Assembly (NCBI GenBank): GCA_013180625.2
Contig: SNVD02009713.1
Coordinates: 62,001-126,000 of the forward strand
DNA length: 64,000 bases
DNA from: Boswellia sacra
Taxonomy: Eukaryota; Streptophyta; Magnoliopsida; Sapindales; Burseraceae
Reading direction: 5' to 3'
Part shown: positions 10,920 to 21,726 of the stretch, piece by piece
Layout of the letters: every line of letters starts with the position of its first letter
Position numbering within the stretch: the first letter of the stretch is position 1
Notes under the pieces: generated by a model
Seen by the model: only the letters and a program-made list of their open reading frames with translations
Databases searched by the model: none
Told to the model about the DNA's origin: nothing
Translations under genes and position numbers: made by a program

Positions 10920-11836
10920 TCTTACCCTTATTTAAATTGAAAGTTCTGAAGGTATGCAGTTATAAGAAATATAACAGTAAACTGTAAAGTAAATTGGCAC
11001 AGGAGGATTTTACGTGGTTCGGTTATAAAACCTACGTCCATGAACAACTATAGAGCTGCAATTCACTAAGTTCTTGTTTGTATAATCTTTAGGGCCTTTT
11101 ACAGTGCTAACTCACTCTCACACACTGACCTAATCTTTTACAAACAAAATCCCGTCAAGATCTTAAACTCTAGTGATACTGTCCACTCTCTGTCGCAGAT
11201 AACTTAATAACACACTGTTAAGTTACACATAACAATGACGTCTGACACTGAATTACATAAATACTTAACCCGCAAGTTATCCCAAGTGTCTACTAACTCA
11301 CACAGACTCAATCAACAACTCATGTACGATTTCTACCACTCATATATGGATCAAAAGGCTCAAAGAATCAAATCAAAGAAGACATTCCTTTTGCGTTGAA
11401 GCTCTCTTCTATGAATTCATGGAATGCTGAACTCAAGACTCTCTCACAACCAAATCAGCCAACACATCAATCTCTCAACCACTTTCTCAACCGTCTGAAT
11501 AGCTTTGTATATATATAGTGAGAGGTCTGACCGAAATCTCCTAGAAATCCTGTAAAAATTCTAATCAAAATCATATTAGGATTAGGAGAAATAAAATAGG
11601 AAGTGTTATAAACAAACTCCAAAAAGAATTAGGACAAATAAATATTCTCATATTTTAATTAGGATACAAGATATTATATCATAATATAAAGAGATATTTA
11701 TTACAAATCAAATACTTCCTAAAATATAATTCTAGAAACATTAAAATAGGAATAAAAATAATATTCTTGTTTTATCACAAGTTCAAAACTCATCATATGC
11801 ATGGCACATGCATATGTAGTAGACTTTGACACCAAC
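10920..11836 (-). mobile_element. Copia-type LTR remnant
   Basis: It contains the block ACGTGGTTCGGTTA with CCTACGTCCATGAAC, a signature seen in many plant copia LTRs. It ends at ACACCAACA, followed by ATCTCCCTCTTTTTGAC. On the minus strand that is a purine-rich tract next to an LTR start of TGTTGGTGTC, so this is the 3' LTR side of a minus-strand element. The internal region dissolves into AT-rich sequence by about 12,350 and no second LTR is in view. The low-coordinate boundary is approximate. Confidence 0.5.
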
Positions 11837-11851
11837 AATCTCCCTCTTTTT
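11837..11851 (-). other. Polypurine tract beside the copia LTR remnant
   Basis: The minus strand reads AAAAAGAGGGAGAT directly before the LTR start. It supports the orientation given for the remnant. Confidence 0.5.
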
Positions 11852-14747
11852 GACAACTTGTGGTGAAAACACCAAACTGTTTCTGATCAAAGAATATCAC
11901 ACATGATAAGCCAATCATCACAATAAGCTATCATGATATAGCAAACAGAAAAAATATCATGTGAAAAAATTAACCAGTGAGCTGTTACAATTCTCATAAC
12001 AGAACATTGTCAGAATAAGTATATCCTGTAAAAAAAAAAAAACTTTGTTAAACTGATCAAGCAACACATTAATCAATTCATGATCAAAGCAATTATATCA
12101 ATAAATGCAATTTGATCATGATCAAAGCAAAACATCCAAGCAAAACATTCATCAAATCAAGATATCTCGAATGCACACATAAAGCAAACGTAAAAAGTTC
12201 TTCTTACTCCCCCTTACTGTTTACTTACATCCCTTGAGAAATAAGCATAAAAAAATATAAACAAAACAAAAGTAAGTAACCATAGTTATATCAGACATAA
12301 AAAGATCACAAAAAAATCACAAAAACTCCTCGTGATCTCCCGCTTGATTTTTAATATTGTTGTGTCTCTAAAATCTACGAATGTGTTTAGTAAACTTGAT
12401 TTTCAATAGAAATACTAAAATAGACCTATCATACTTAAGTTAATTTAAAATCATAATTTTAAACATAATTACATTATTTTTTGAAATTATTATATTAAAA
12501 TAATTTATTATATTTATAATTAGTAATTAAAAAAAATAAAAAAAGCTTTTGATGGACCTTGTTGTCACTGACCGTTGATGGCCTCAGGCATCTACTCCCA
12601 TCGATTGACAACGTAAATGGCAAAAAGGTTAACGGATATGAGAAGAGGATTTGTCGACGATCTTGTTAGTGGTAGAGGTGTCACCAAACGCTCCAGGCCG
12701 TTGGCGATTGACGATAGTAACCGTCAACACTTACTTCCAACTTTTTGGTAAAAATTAATTTTAAAAAATAAATTGAAATTTTAATTTATTCATATTAAAA
12801 TTTTAACACTCAAGAGTATTTTTTTAAATTTATATTATTTAAGAAAGACAATTTTAGTCATTCCAATTTTAGCTTTTCAAAATTTGATTTTTACAAGTTA
12901 CCTCTACATATTTTTGTAATCCAATACAAAAAAAGAAAAAAAGATTCTTGAAACAGCAACTTTATGAACAATAAGTTTTCAATGAATTTACTAAATATCA
13001 AAATAATTATAACTAATAGTAAAATCTAATAGTTAATAGTAAAATATAAAAGTTACTGTCCAATAGCAATATCAAACGCACCCATTTTCTAATTTGAACT
13101 TCACACAGTGTCCGACTCTAATTTGGCCCAATATAGAAATTAAAAGAGAAGGCCCAATGGTTCTAATGAGAGACGACCCAAGGCTCTCGCCTATCAAGTC
13201 TACATAAAGGCTCAATTGTCCCACGATGCCAACATCATAAAGATCTTTTGATGCCAACGGGAACACTTGGCCCGCAACCTAGATATTGCTCCATTTGTGC
13301 TTCATGTAAGCATCTTAGATTCTCATGATTTGCTTATAAACTTTCTTTGGTAAATTTCCTTTACTTATAACTAATCTGAGCTTGTTTCAAAACTTATAAG
13401 GTTTTTAACTAGTCTTAATATTTATTTTCTAAGGAGATGTCACACCACCATAGTATGAGCTTAGAGTGTATACCACAGGTTAAGAGAAAAAAAAAGTCCT
13501 CAATGAGTAGAATGTATAATAAACGCATGCCAGATCATCTCATTTTTTCTTACAACGCAGCTCCTTTTACATCCAACACATTAAAATTCTCAAATTGACA
13601 AAACCTAAATAATGACAAAACTTGTTAGTCTTTGAAAACAATGGACAAAACAAACTCATAAAAATAATTTTATAGAATTTTAAAACTAAGAAGTAAAATA
13701 TTATGCATCTCAAAATTTAAAATTTAATTTTGGTATAATAAATATTATAATATTAATTAATAACTATGATATACCTTTGTATTATTTAATGGAATTGTTC
13801 CTACTGCAATTAATATCATAAATCTAAAAGGATTGAGATGCAAAATTGAAATATAATCAAATCAACAGTTTGTTATATTATTTCAACTTAAATTTTTTTC
13901 TTATTTTTTAAAATAAATTATTAACTATTGATCTTTACAATTTAATAGTTAAAATTAAAGGCTATAAATTGATATTAAAAACACCAGCTCATAATTTCTC
14001 ACTTATATTTATTAAAGTGTAATCAATCATTTGTATAAAAAATTAACTGAAAATTGGTTATATTAACTTAACCCATAATCAAAATTCTATTCGCTATTGG
14101 CTTGGTAGCAGGGAAAAGTGACCAGCAGTCCCGACAAACAAAACAATGCTTAAGGATAGTTTGATTTGGTCTTTCCATAACTTTGTCAGGAGAGCTGTTG
14201 CTTGGTTTGCCAAAAACAATCTCATGACGTTACCACTCGCTCATGCATAGTTGAGTACGCGTAAACAATATATACAAACTCTGAACTTCTTTCACTTCAA
14301 TCTCAAAAGCAGCCAATTGCCAGCGACCTCTTTAATAACTTTTCATTTATCATTATAACTTTCTTTATACAGTAAACTCCATTCTCTTCCTGCGACAATA
14401 AAGGAGTTCAAGTCTGTGACTGAGTGGTGCTTTGTTTTGACTTTTGAGTCTGTGGAAGGAAATGGAGGAGGGTGGTTCTGATTGGGAAGTGTTGCTTATG
14501 TGCAATGAGATAGAGATTGAGAAAAGGTATCTATTATTTTGAGTTCGAGGAGACTTGTGAATCTCAAGTTCAGTATATGATAGTATCAAAGAATGGTTCC
14601 TCTATTTTGATTCCTTCTCTTGGGATTTCTTGCTTCTTGGACACCATGGATGGCTTGTTTTCGCGGTTCGAAAAGAAGCAACAGAAGAAGGGGTTCAGCA
14701 AAGAACGAGAAGAGAAGATCATTAGTGACAAGGTATATATTACATCT

Positions 14748-15029
14748 GATGCAGCAGCGGAATAACAGAAAATGGATCAATGGGAGAGTAGAGATTAAGA
14801 ATATCAAAGCTGGGTAGAAGCAGGATGCCTCTGTTACCAGAAGAAAAGTTCGTTTTTATTCAAATATGTATTTCCTGTTTCAACTGTCTCTCCCCTGCCT
14901 GGAATAAAGCAACATATATTGTTTTTGTTTCTTCCTTTAGGCTAAAACGGTGCGTTTCTTACTCAAACACAAAAGATAAATTATTAAAATACTAGTAACG
15001 TAAAAAGGACCCATTTGAGTACTACATCA
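14748..15029 (-). repeat. 3' LTR of gypsy element B
   Basis: Read on the minus strand it begins TGATGTAGTACTC and ends CTGCATCA, a TG...CA pair with a five-base inverted repeat. A purine-rich stretch (GTGGGGATGAAC) sits just outside on the internal side and serves as the polypurine tract. Confidence 0.85.
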
Positions 15030-15376
15030 GTTCATCCCCACGAGAAAAGGACTCGTCTCGAGAACTTCTGAGTGAACGGCAGCTTCATCAGGAGGAAAAT
15101 AATCATGTAAATCAGACACATTGAAGGTAGAGGAGATTTGCCATTCCGTAGGGAGGTCAAGCACACAAGAGTTGTTAATTTTCTTTGTAATGCGAAAGGG
15201 CCCAAATTTCTTGTGCTGCAACTTGTTGTACATGCCTGTGGAAAAACGTTCCCTCCGCAAATGTACAATGACTAGATCACCCTCTTCAAACACCTTCAAA
15301 CGTCTCTTCTTGTCAGCAGCAGCTTTGTATTTGGCATTAGAGGCTTCCAAATTTCAAACGTACATCAACTAACATA
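15030..15376 (-). pseudogene. Gypsy B integrase C-terminus (3' part, beyond element C)
   Basis: The minus-strand text EASNAKYKAAADKKRRLKVF, then FGPFRITKKINNSCVLDLP and FNVSDLHDYFPPDE, is the integrase C-terminal barrel of a Ty3/gypsy element. It joins in sense with the integrase text ending at 20,696 once element C and one copy of its 5 bp duplication are removed. No chromodomain is visible before the stop near 15,027, so the clade is left open. Confidence 0.8.
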
Positions 15377-15381
15377 TCCTG

Positions 15382-15597
15382 TATTGGAACTCTTGACGAA
15401 ATATAGAAACAGAGAAAATGAAGAAAACAGAGAGAGAGAATAGGCAAGGAGTAAAGTCAATTCTCAGCCTATCTTTTCCGTTACAACAAAGTGAATATAT
15501 ATATTACATATTGACTAAGCTGTATTGACTAAGTTGAGCTGGACTAACTGACAAAATACTACTAACTATTTACAAACTAACTTTTAATCCTTTTACT
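15382..15597 (-). repeat. 3' LTR of copia element C
   Basis: Plus-strand borders are TATTGGAACTC...CCTTTTACT. Read on the minus strand the LTR starts AGTAAAAGG and ends CCAATA, so it lacks the usual TG...CA ends. Both borders are fixed independently by the TCCTG duplication and by the PBS beside the other LTR. Confidence 0.85.
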
Positions 15598-15990
15598 CTC
15601 GCTTGCAAATTGAACTCTCTTGCAGTTCAATATTTCTAACTTCTTCTGCTCTCAGTTCAATTATTTCTAACTTCTGCTGCTCTCAGCTCAATTTCTGCTC
15701 TTAGCTGTACATATTTCTAACTTCTTCTGCAGTTGCTCATTTTCTGCTCTCAGCTTAATTATTTCTAACTTCTTCTGTTCTTAGCTCAATTTCTGCTCTC
15801 AGCTATACATATTTCTAACTTCTTCTGCAGTTTTTCATTTTCTGCTCTCAGCTCAATTATTTCTAACTTCTTCTGCTCTCAGCTCAATTTCTGCTCTCAG
15901 CTTAATTTTTGCTCTCAGCTGTACATATTTCTAACTTCTTCTGCAGTTGCTCATTTTCTGCTCTCAGCTCAATTTCTGCTCTCAGCTGTA
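15598..15990 (-). repeat. Internal tandem repeat before the 3' LTR of copia C
   Basis: Repeating blocks built from TTTCTGCTCTCAGCTCAA and TTTCTAACTTCTTCTGCAG variants, on the plus strand, fill the space between the pol stop (15,969) and the 3' LTR. On the RNA sense strand this is a purine-rich 3' untranslated repeat. The unit length is irregular (about 30-130 bp nested). Confidence 0.8.
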
Positions 15991-18839
15991 CATATAGTCA
16001 GCCTGTCTCTGAACCTATTAAAGCATGTAGTGGAAAGTGGTTTTGTCAAAATATCAGCAATCTGATCACAAGCAGGAACATGATTAACTGACAGCTTCTT
16101 TTCAAGAAATTTTTCTCTAACAAAATAAAGATCTAGTTCCATGTGCTTGGTTCTGGAATGCAAGACCGGATTTGCAGATAAAGAGACAGTACTGAGATTA
16201 TCACACCATATAACAGGTTCTCTACTCACAGAAATTTGTAACTCTTGCAATAAAGATTGCAACCACAACATTTCTGCTGCAGCATTGGCTAAACTTCTAT
16301 ATTCAGCTTCTGTGCTTGATCTAGAAACAGAATGTTGCTTCTTTGAACACCAAGATACAATATTATCTTCTAGGAAAATGCAGAATCCTGTGGTGGACCT
16401 CCGGTCATCAGGATCACTTCCCCAATCAGCATCAGAAAATCCTGTCAAAGATAGATGACTAGATTTTCTAAAAGTGAGACCAAAATCAAGTGTACCTCTT
16501 AGATATCTTAGAATTCTTTTTACTGCTTTCCAGTGAGTATCCAAAGGATTTTGCATGAACTGACATACTTTATTCACACTAAAAGAAATTTCTGGTCTTG
16601 TGATGGTTATATACTGAAGAGCTCCAACAACACTCCTGTACTCAGCTGCATTAGAAATAGGACTGCCATGATGAGATGAAAGCTTTAAACCACTTATCAT
16701 AGGTGTAGGCAGGGGGTTAGCATTATCCATCTTAACCCTTTTTAACAAATCAATAATGTATTTTTTCTGAGAAAGGTGAAGTCCTTGAGGAACAGGTTGA
16801 ACTTCAATTCCAAGAAAGTAGCTTAGAGAACCCAGATCTTTTAAAGAAAAGGCTGAGTTAAGATGATTTATCAAATTCTGTATCTCTTGATCACTGCTTC
16901 CTGTCACTATAATATCATCTACATAGATCAAAACATAAGTGCAAGAGACAGCAGTGAATCTAAGAAACAATGACTGATCTGCTTTGGAAGAAATGAATCC
17001 CAACTGTTGTAGACATAATTTCAACTTATCAAACCAAGCTCGTGGAGCCTGTTTAAGTCCATACAAAGCTTTGTGAAGCTTACAAACCAATTGACTAGCA
17101 TGGGGAGACACAACAAGTTGTTCAAATCCAGGAGGCTGCTGCATGTAAACTTCTTCTTGGAGAATGCCATTTAGAAAAGCATTATTGACATCTAGTTGCC
17201 TAAGATTCCATCCTTTTGACAATGCCACAGACAAAACAACTCTAATAGATGCTGGTTTGATTACTGGACTGAAAGTTTCAGTAAAATCAAATCCTGCAGT
17301 TTGAAGATATCCTTTTGCTACTAATCGAGCTTTGTATCTAGATATTGATCCATCAAGATTTCTTTTAATTTTAAAAACCCATCTGCAACCTACAGCTGTT
17401 CTATCTGAAGGCAAAGAGACAAGAGACCAAGTTCTATTCTTCATCAATGCATCATATTCTTCTTGCATTGCAGCCTTCCAAAGTGGATTCTCTAATGCCT
17501 CTTGGACAGTAGATGGTTCACATTGAGACAGGTCAATTAGGTAAGCTTTTGGTTTAAAAATTCCAGCTTTTGATCTTGTAACCATTGGGTGAATATTTGT
17601 AGAAGAAGAGGGTGTAGTAGTAGGTTGTGAAGAACAATTAGGCAAATTTTGATCTGAGAAATTGGAAGTTGGAAGAGAAAATGATGAAGTAGCAGACTGA
17701 TTTGATTGGGAACTAAAAGATTCAACTGATGGGGAATTAAGAGATGATGGAGAATTTATTGGAGAGGAAGCATTGGAATATGGTGGGATAATTGTTAATG
17801 GTAAGACAATTTGATCACAAGGAGAAGAACAAACAGGAGATGGAGTTGAAGGTGATTTCACAGAAAAAGGAAACTGATATTCATCAAAAATAACATGCCT
17901 TGAAATATGAATTCGCCCATCAGAAGAAAGACACTTATATCCCTTGTGTTTAGGACTATAACCAAGAAAAGTACATGGAAACGATCTAAATTGTAATTTG
18001 TGGGCATTATAAGGTCGAAGATAAGGAAAACACAAGCACCCAAAGACCTTAAGAAAGGAATAATCAGGAAGAGAATTGAACAATACCTCAAAAGGAGACT
18101 TCAAATGAAGAACTGCACTTGGTAACCTGTTAATAAGATACACTGCACTTGAGAATGCCTCAGACCAGAATTTGAGTGGCATAGAAGCCTGAGCAAGTAA
18201 GGTGAGTCCTAGCTCTACAATATGTCGATGCTTACGTTCAACAATTCCATTTTGTTCAGATGTATAAGGACAAGAATTTCGAAATATGATACCAGATGAG
18301 TCTAAAAATGAACTAAGTTTCCTAAACTCACCACCTGAATCAGTTTGGAGAATCTGTAACTTGCAATTAAACTGAAGTTCGGCTTGAGTTTTAAAATGAA
18401 CAAATGATTGAAAAACTTCAGATTTGGATTTTAGAAAATATATCCAAGTATATCGAGAATATGCATCTACAAATGATACATAATATTTGAAACCATTTTG
18501 GTCAGCAATAGGTGATGGTCCCCATACATCAGATTCAACCAATTGTAAAGGAGAAGAATAGATAGAAGTAGACCTAGTAAAAGGAAGTTTGTGACTCTTT
18601 CCCATTTGGCATGCAGTACAGATAGAAGGTATTTTATTATACTGGAAAGGTATATTACATTGATTTAAAACTTGAGTAACAATCTGTACAGCAGGATGAC
18701 CTAGTCTCTTATGCCAGAGATCTAAAGAAAGAGATCTTGAACAAGAACCTGACAAAAACACATGATTTTTATTAGAAGAACTAGAATTTGAGACAACAGA
18801 TGAGACATTACAACAAGTAGCTGTGTTATTATTCTTCAA
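15969..18839 (-). CDS. Copia C integrase / reverse transcriptase / RNase H (long open part)
   Basis: A 956-codon open stretch. In order: the GAG-pre-integrase finger (LWHKRLGHPAV, CTACQMGKSHK, about residues 40-90), the integrase core (VESDVWGPSP, QTDSGGEF, NGIVERKHRHIVE, about 105-200), RT (WVFKIKRNLDGSI to YVDDIIVTG, about 490-670) and RNase H (DADWGSDPDDRRSTTG, STEAEYRSLANA, ending KHMELDLYFVREK). All catalytic positions I can recognise are intact. The first Met here is internal: the natural polyprotein begins with gag at 20,401 and is separated by one nonsense codon and one frameshift. It is therefore annotated as a nearly intact but interrupted polyprotein. Confidence 0.9.
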   Translation of the reverse strand: MKNNNTATCCNVSSVVSNSSSSNKNHVFLSGSCSRSLSLDLWHKRLGHPAVQIVTQVLNQCNIPFQYNKIPSICTACQMGKSHKLPFTRSTSIYSSPLQLVESDVWGPSPIADQNGFKYYVSFVDAYSRYTWIYFLKSKSEVFQSFVHFKTQAELQFNCKLQILQTDSGGEFRKLSSFLDSSGIIFRNSCPYTSEQNGIVERKHRHIVELGLTLLAQASMPLKFWSEAFSSAVYLINRLPSAVLHLKSPFEVLFNSLPDYSFLKVFGCLCFPYLRPYNAHKLQFRSFPCTFLGYSPKHKGYKCLSSDGRIHISRHVIFDEYQFPFSVKSPSTPSPVCSSPCDQIVLPLTIIPPYSNASSPINSPSSLNSPSVESFSSQSNQSATSSFSLPTSNFSDQNLPNCSSQPTTTPSSSTNIHPMVTRSKAGIFKPKAYLIDLSQCEPSTVQEALENPLWKAAMQEEYDALMKNRTWSLVSLPSDRTAVGCRWVFKIKRNLDGSISRYKARLVAKGYLQTAGFDFTETFSPVIKPASIRVVLSVALSKGWNLRQLDVNNAFLNGILQEEVYMQQPPGFEQLVVSPHASQLVCKLHKALYGLKQAPRAWFDKLKLCLQQLGFISSKADQSLFLRFTAVSCTYVLIYVDDIIVTGSSDQEIQNLINHLNSAFSLKDLGSLSYFLGIEVQPVPQGLHLSQKKYIIDLLKRVKMDNANPLPTPMISGLKLSSHHGSPISNAAEYRSVVGALQYITITRPEISFSVNKVCQFMQNPLDTHWKAVKRILRYLRGTLDFGLTFRKSSHLSLTGFSDADWGSDPDDRRSTTGFCIFLEDNIVSWCSKKQHSVSRSSTEAEYRSLANAAAEMLWLQSLLQELQISVSREPVIWCDNLSTVSLSANPVLHSRTKHMELDLYFVREKFLEKKLSVNHVPACDQIADILTKPLSTTCFNRFRDRLTICTAESRN

Positions 18840-19063
18840 CAGGTGAAACTTGTACAGTCCATCACTAGCTGTTCCTTTGAGAAGGATTGCTTTGATAACC
18901 TGGTCCTTTACAAGACAGAAGGAAGGATGAAACTCAAAGAAAACATTATTATCTTTAGCAAATTAAGAAACTGAAATTAAATTCTTTGTGATCAAAGGAA
19001 CATGAAGAAGATTTTGAAGAGTAAGATTTCGAGAGTTCGAACCTGAAGTATGTGAAGAAAAGT

Positions 19064-20401
19064 TCATTTGCCCGATATGAGAGATAGGTAGACCTGTTCC
19101 ATTGCCCAGTGAACCTTATCAAGACCATTATATTCAGAACTGGAGGCAAGATTGTTTAAGTCACTGGTCAAGTGATTAGTTGCCCCAGAATCAGGATACC
19201 AACAGTTATCATTGACTGAGTCTGGAGTAGCAATCATCGCCGTCATATTTCCAGCAAAGGCAGTAGGATTATACTGACTCTGTTTACCAATGGAAAAATT
19301 GTTGAACGAACTAGAATTGCCACTTCCACTATAGTTGCCAGTGTAAGAAGAATTATATCCAGGTGAAGAGTTTCCATTATTGGTGTTCAAGCCTGTAAAA
19401 GTAGGATCGAACCTATAATAGCATTTATGCACAGTATGGCCTAGCTTGCCGCAAAGCTGACATTGTGGCCTATTATTCCCCCAATATTTTCTACCTTTTC
19501 CACGACTACCATTAGAATTACCACCAAAATTTCTTCCACCATGAAACTGTTGAGTACCGCGAGTTTGAGAATTGCCTTGTGAAGGCGAATACCTTTTATT
19601 CTGTGTGGCAAGATTAGCAACAATCTGTGGATCCGACAAAGTACAACTCTGTTGAATCCTACTTTCAGATGCAAGCAAGAGTGATGATGCAGCTTTAAGA
19701 GTGATTGGTTCTTCTCTAGATGTAAGAACAGCAATAATAGACTCATATTCACTACCAAGACCAGAAATTATAGCTAAGAGTTGATCAACCTCAGAGAGAG
19801 GATGACCTGAAGCTGCTAAGACATCACATATTGTCTTCATTTTGGTAAGATATTCTCTCATAGTTAAATTTCCTTTCTTCTGAGTAGCTAATTGTAGTTT
19901 ATGTTGCATCACCTTAGCTGTTGTTTGAGAAACAAATAAGTGTTCTACTGTGCTCCAAATCTCACGAGCATTTTTACAGCCAACAAGTTGAGGCAAGAAA
20001 CCTGGACTCATGGAAGCTAACAACCAAGATACTAGAAGTTGATCTTGACGCTGAAATGCTAAATAGGCTGGATTCACAATTAATCCACCACTATCTCCTT
20101 GAATTAATTGAGATGGAGCAAAGCTTGAATCAAGAATGAAATTTTCTAATCCATAACCATTAATCGCAGCAAGAACTTGCTGTTTCCAAGAAAGATAGTT
20201 ATCATCATCCAATTTGACTGTAATTAGTTGATTTAACAAATTTGCTACCTGAATACCTGAATTCGATGGGAGTAATGAAGATTGGGAGAAGTCGCCATTG
20301 GAGGGGTTTGTCGAAGCATTTGGAGCTGTTGAACTAGGGATTCCTGTCATTGGTTGAACTGGATTAGTAGGAATTCTTGAGGAATTTGGAATTCCAGCCA
20401 T
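19064..20401 (-). CDS. Copia C gag and start of protease (interrupted)
   Basis: The ATG at 20,401 (MAGIPNSS) opens a 445-codon frame. It has the copia gag core (LDDDNYLSWKQQVLAAI), MREYLTKMKTICDVL, a CCHC knuckle (CQLCGKLGHTVHKC, about residue 310) and the protease active site WYPDSGATNHLTSD (about residue 400). A single-base loss near 19,108 throws the protease out of frame, and the frame ends at 19,064. The correct text continues in another frame to an in-frame TAA near 18,965, then into the 18,839 frame. These are the only two disabling lesions I see in the polyprotein. Confidence 0.9.
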   Translation of the reverse strand: MAGIPNSSRIPTNPVQPMTGIPSSTAPNASTNPSNGDFSQSSLLPSNSGIQVANLLNQLITVKLDDDNYLSWKQQVLAAINGYGLENFILDSSFAPSQLIQGDSGGLIVNPAYLAFQRQDQLLVSWLLASMSPGFLPQLVGCKNAREIWSTVEHLFVSQTTAKVMQHKLQLATQKKGNLTMREYLTKMKTICDVLAASGHPLSEVDQLLAIISGLGSEYESIIAVLTSREEPITLKAASSLLLASESRIQQSCTLSDPQIVANLATQNKRYSPSQGNSQTRGTQQFHGGRNFGGNSNGSRGKGRKYWGNNRPQCQLCGKLGHTVHKCYYRFDPTFTGLNTNNGNSSPGYNSSYTGNYSGSGNSSSFNNFSIGKQSQYNPTAFAGNMTAMIATPDSVNDNCWYPDSGATNHLTSDLNNLASSSEYNGLDKVHWAMEQVYLSLISGK

Positions 20402-20462
20402 CAACTAAACTAATAGAGTGTTTAGGATTGAAATGATTTAAGGATCAATGCGTAAGCATGAT

Positions 20463-20474
20463 GCTCTGATACCA
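20463..20474 (-). other. Primer-binding site of copia element C
   Basis: The minus strand reads TGGTATCAGAGC, an exact initiator tRNA-Met complement, directly abutting the LTR. Confidence 0.9.
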
Positions 20475-20690
20475 TATTGGAAATCTTGACGAAATATAGA
20501 AACAGAGAAAATGAAGAAAACAGAGAGAGAGAATAGGCAAGGAGTAAAGTCAATTCTCAGCCTATCTTTTCCGTTACAACAAAGTGAATATATATATTAC
20601 ATATTGACTAAGCTGTATTGACTAAGTTGAGCTGGACTAACTGACAAAATACTACTAACTATTTACAAACTAACTTTTAATCCTTTTACT
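20475..20690 (-). repeat. 5' LTR of copia element C
   Basis: Identical to the 3' LTR except for A instead of C in TTGGAAATC. It begins one base after the PBS and ends beside TCCTG. Confidence 0.9.
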
Positions 20691-20893
20691 TCCTGGAATT
20701 GAGTGGCTAAATCTTAAGCTGCTCGACTTTTGAACTTAGGCAGAATAACCAAGTCGACAGTATGATTTGGAGGCTTTGTGTAGACAATGGAGAAAGGGGA
20801 TTTACCAGTTGAACGATTCAACATGCTGTTATATGCAAATTCAGCTTGAGGAAGGGACAAATCCCACTGCTTGTGATTGTCCCCAGCTATGGC

Positions 20894-21726
20894 TCAGATC
20901 ATATTGCCAAGGGTGCGGTTAACTACTTCCGTTTGACCATCAGTTTGAGGATGGTGAGAGCTGCTCAATTTCAAGTCAGTGGCAAAACGTTTCCAGAGCT
21001 CACGCCAAAAATGGCTGACAAATTTCACATCTCTGTCTGAGGTAATGGAACGTGGGATGCCATGCAAGCGTACTATTTCTCTGAAAAATAATAGAGCAAC
21101 ATGGGCAGCATCATTAGTTTTTTTACAAGGCAAAAAGTGAGACATTTTGAAAATCTGTCCACCACAACCATCACAGAATCAGCACCTCGTTTAGTTTTTG
21201 GTAACCCAAGGATGAAATCAATGCTCAAGTCCTCCCAAATTGTATTTGGGATGGGCAAAGGGGAGTACAAACCAGTGTTCTGACTTCCACCCTTAGCTTG
21301 TTGACAGATAATACATCTTTGAACATACTTACTGATTTCCTTTCTCATTTTAGGCCAATAAAACCGTGCTTCAATTGCCTCAATGGTTTTATCTCTGCCA
21401 AGATGGGCTGCTAGACCTTCTCCATGCATATCTTGGACAATATGGAGGTGAGGTGATGTCCTAGGCACACATAATTGGTTACCTTTAAAAAGAAATCCAT
21501 CACTAATATGAAAGTCTTCAATTCTGTTTCCTGCATTACATTCATGCCAAATTCTAGCAAAGTCTTCATCCCCTGGATACACATCCTTAAGACTTTCAAA
21601 TCCAGTTATTTCGGTTTGTAAAATTGTAAGGAGTGAGCTCCTTCGACTCAAAGCATCAGCCACCTTATTCAATTGTCCAGCTTTGTGCTTAAAAACAAAT
21701 GAAAATTTTGTAAGAAGAGTACCCAT
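20894..21726 (-). pseudogene. Gypsy B integrase remnant (5' part)
   Basis: Frame 21,726-21,073 has the RNase H/integrase connection (VADALSRRSSLL), the HHCC finger (HGEGLAAHLG and CIICQQAKGG) and the first catalytic Asp region ([23 protein letters not shown]). After a frameshift, frame 21,145-20,894 carries ITSDRDVKF and [17 protein letters not shown], the second Asp and the Glu region. The remainder of the integrase resumes beyond element C at 15,350. Confidence 0.85.

Larger units (their letters stand above)
15382..20690 (-). mobile_element. Copia element C, nested in gypsy B integrase
   Basis: A 5.3 kb minus-strand copia element with 216 bp LTRs (15,382-15,597 and 20,475-20,690). The flanking duplication TCCTG is exact on both sides (15,377-15,381 and 20,691-20,695). 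The LTRs differ at a single position by eye, so this is the youngest dated insertion in the window. Internal order on the minus strand: PBS, gag with zinc knuckle, protease, integrase, RT, RNase H, then a pyrimidine/purine-rich tandem repeat before the 3' LTR. Confidence 0.95.

Noticed and set aside
17332..17526. Plus-strand frames across elements B and C (for example 16,141-16,458 and 22,593-22,856)
   Set aside because: Shadows of the minus-strand pol and gag frames.
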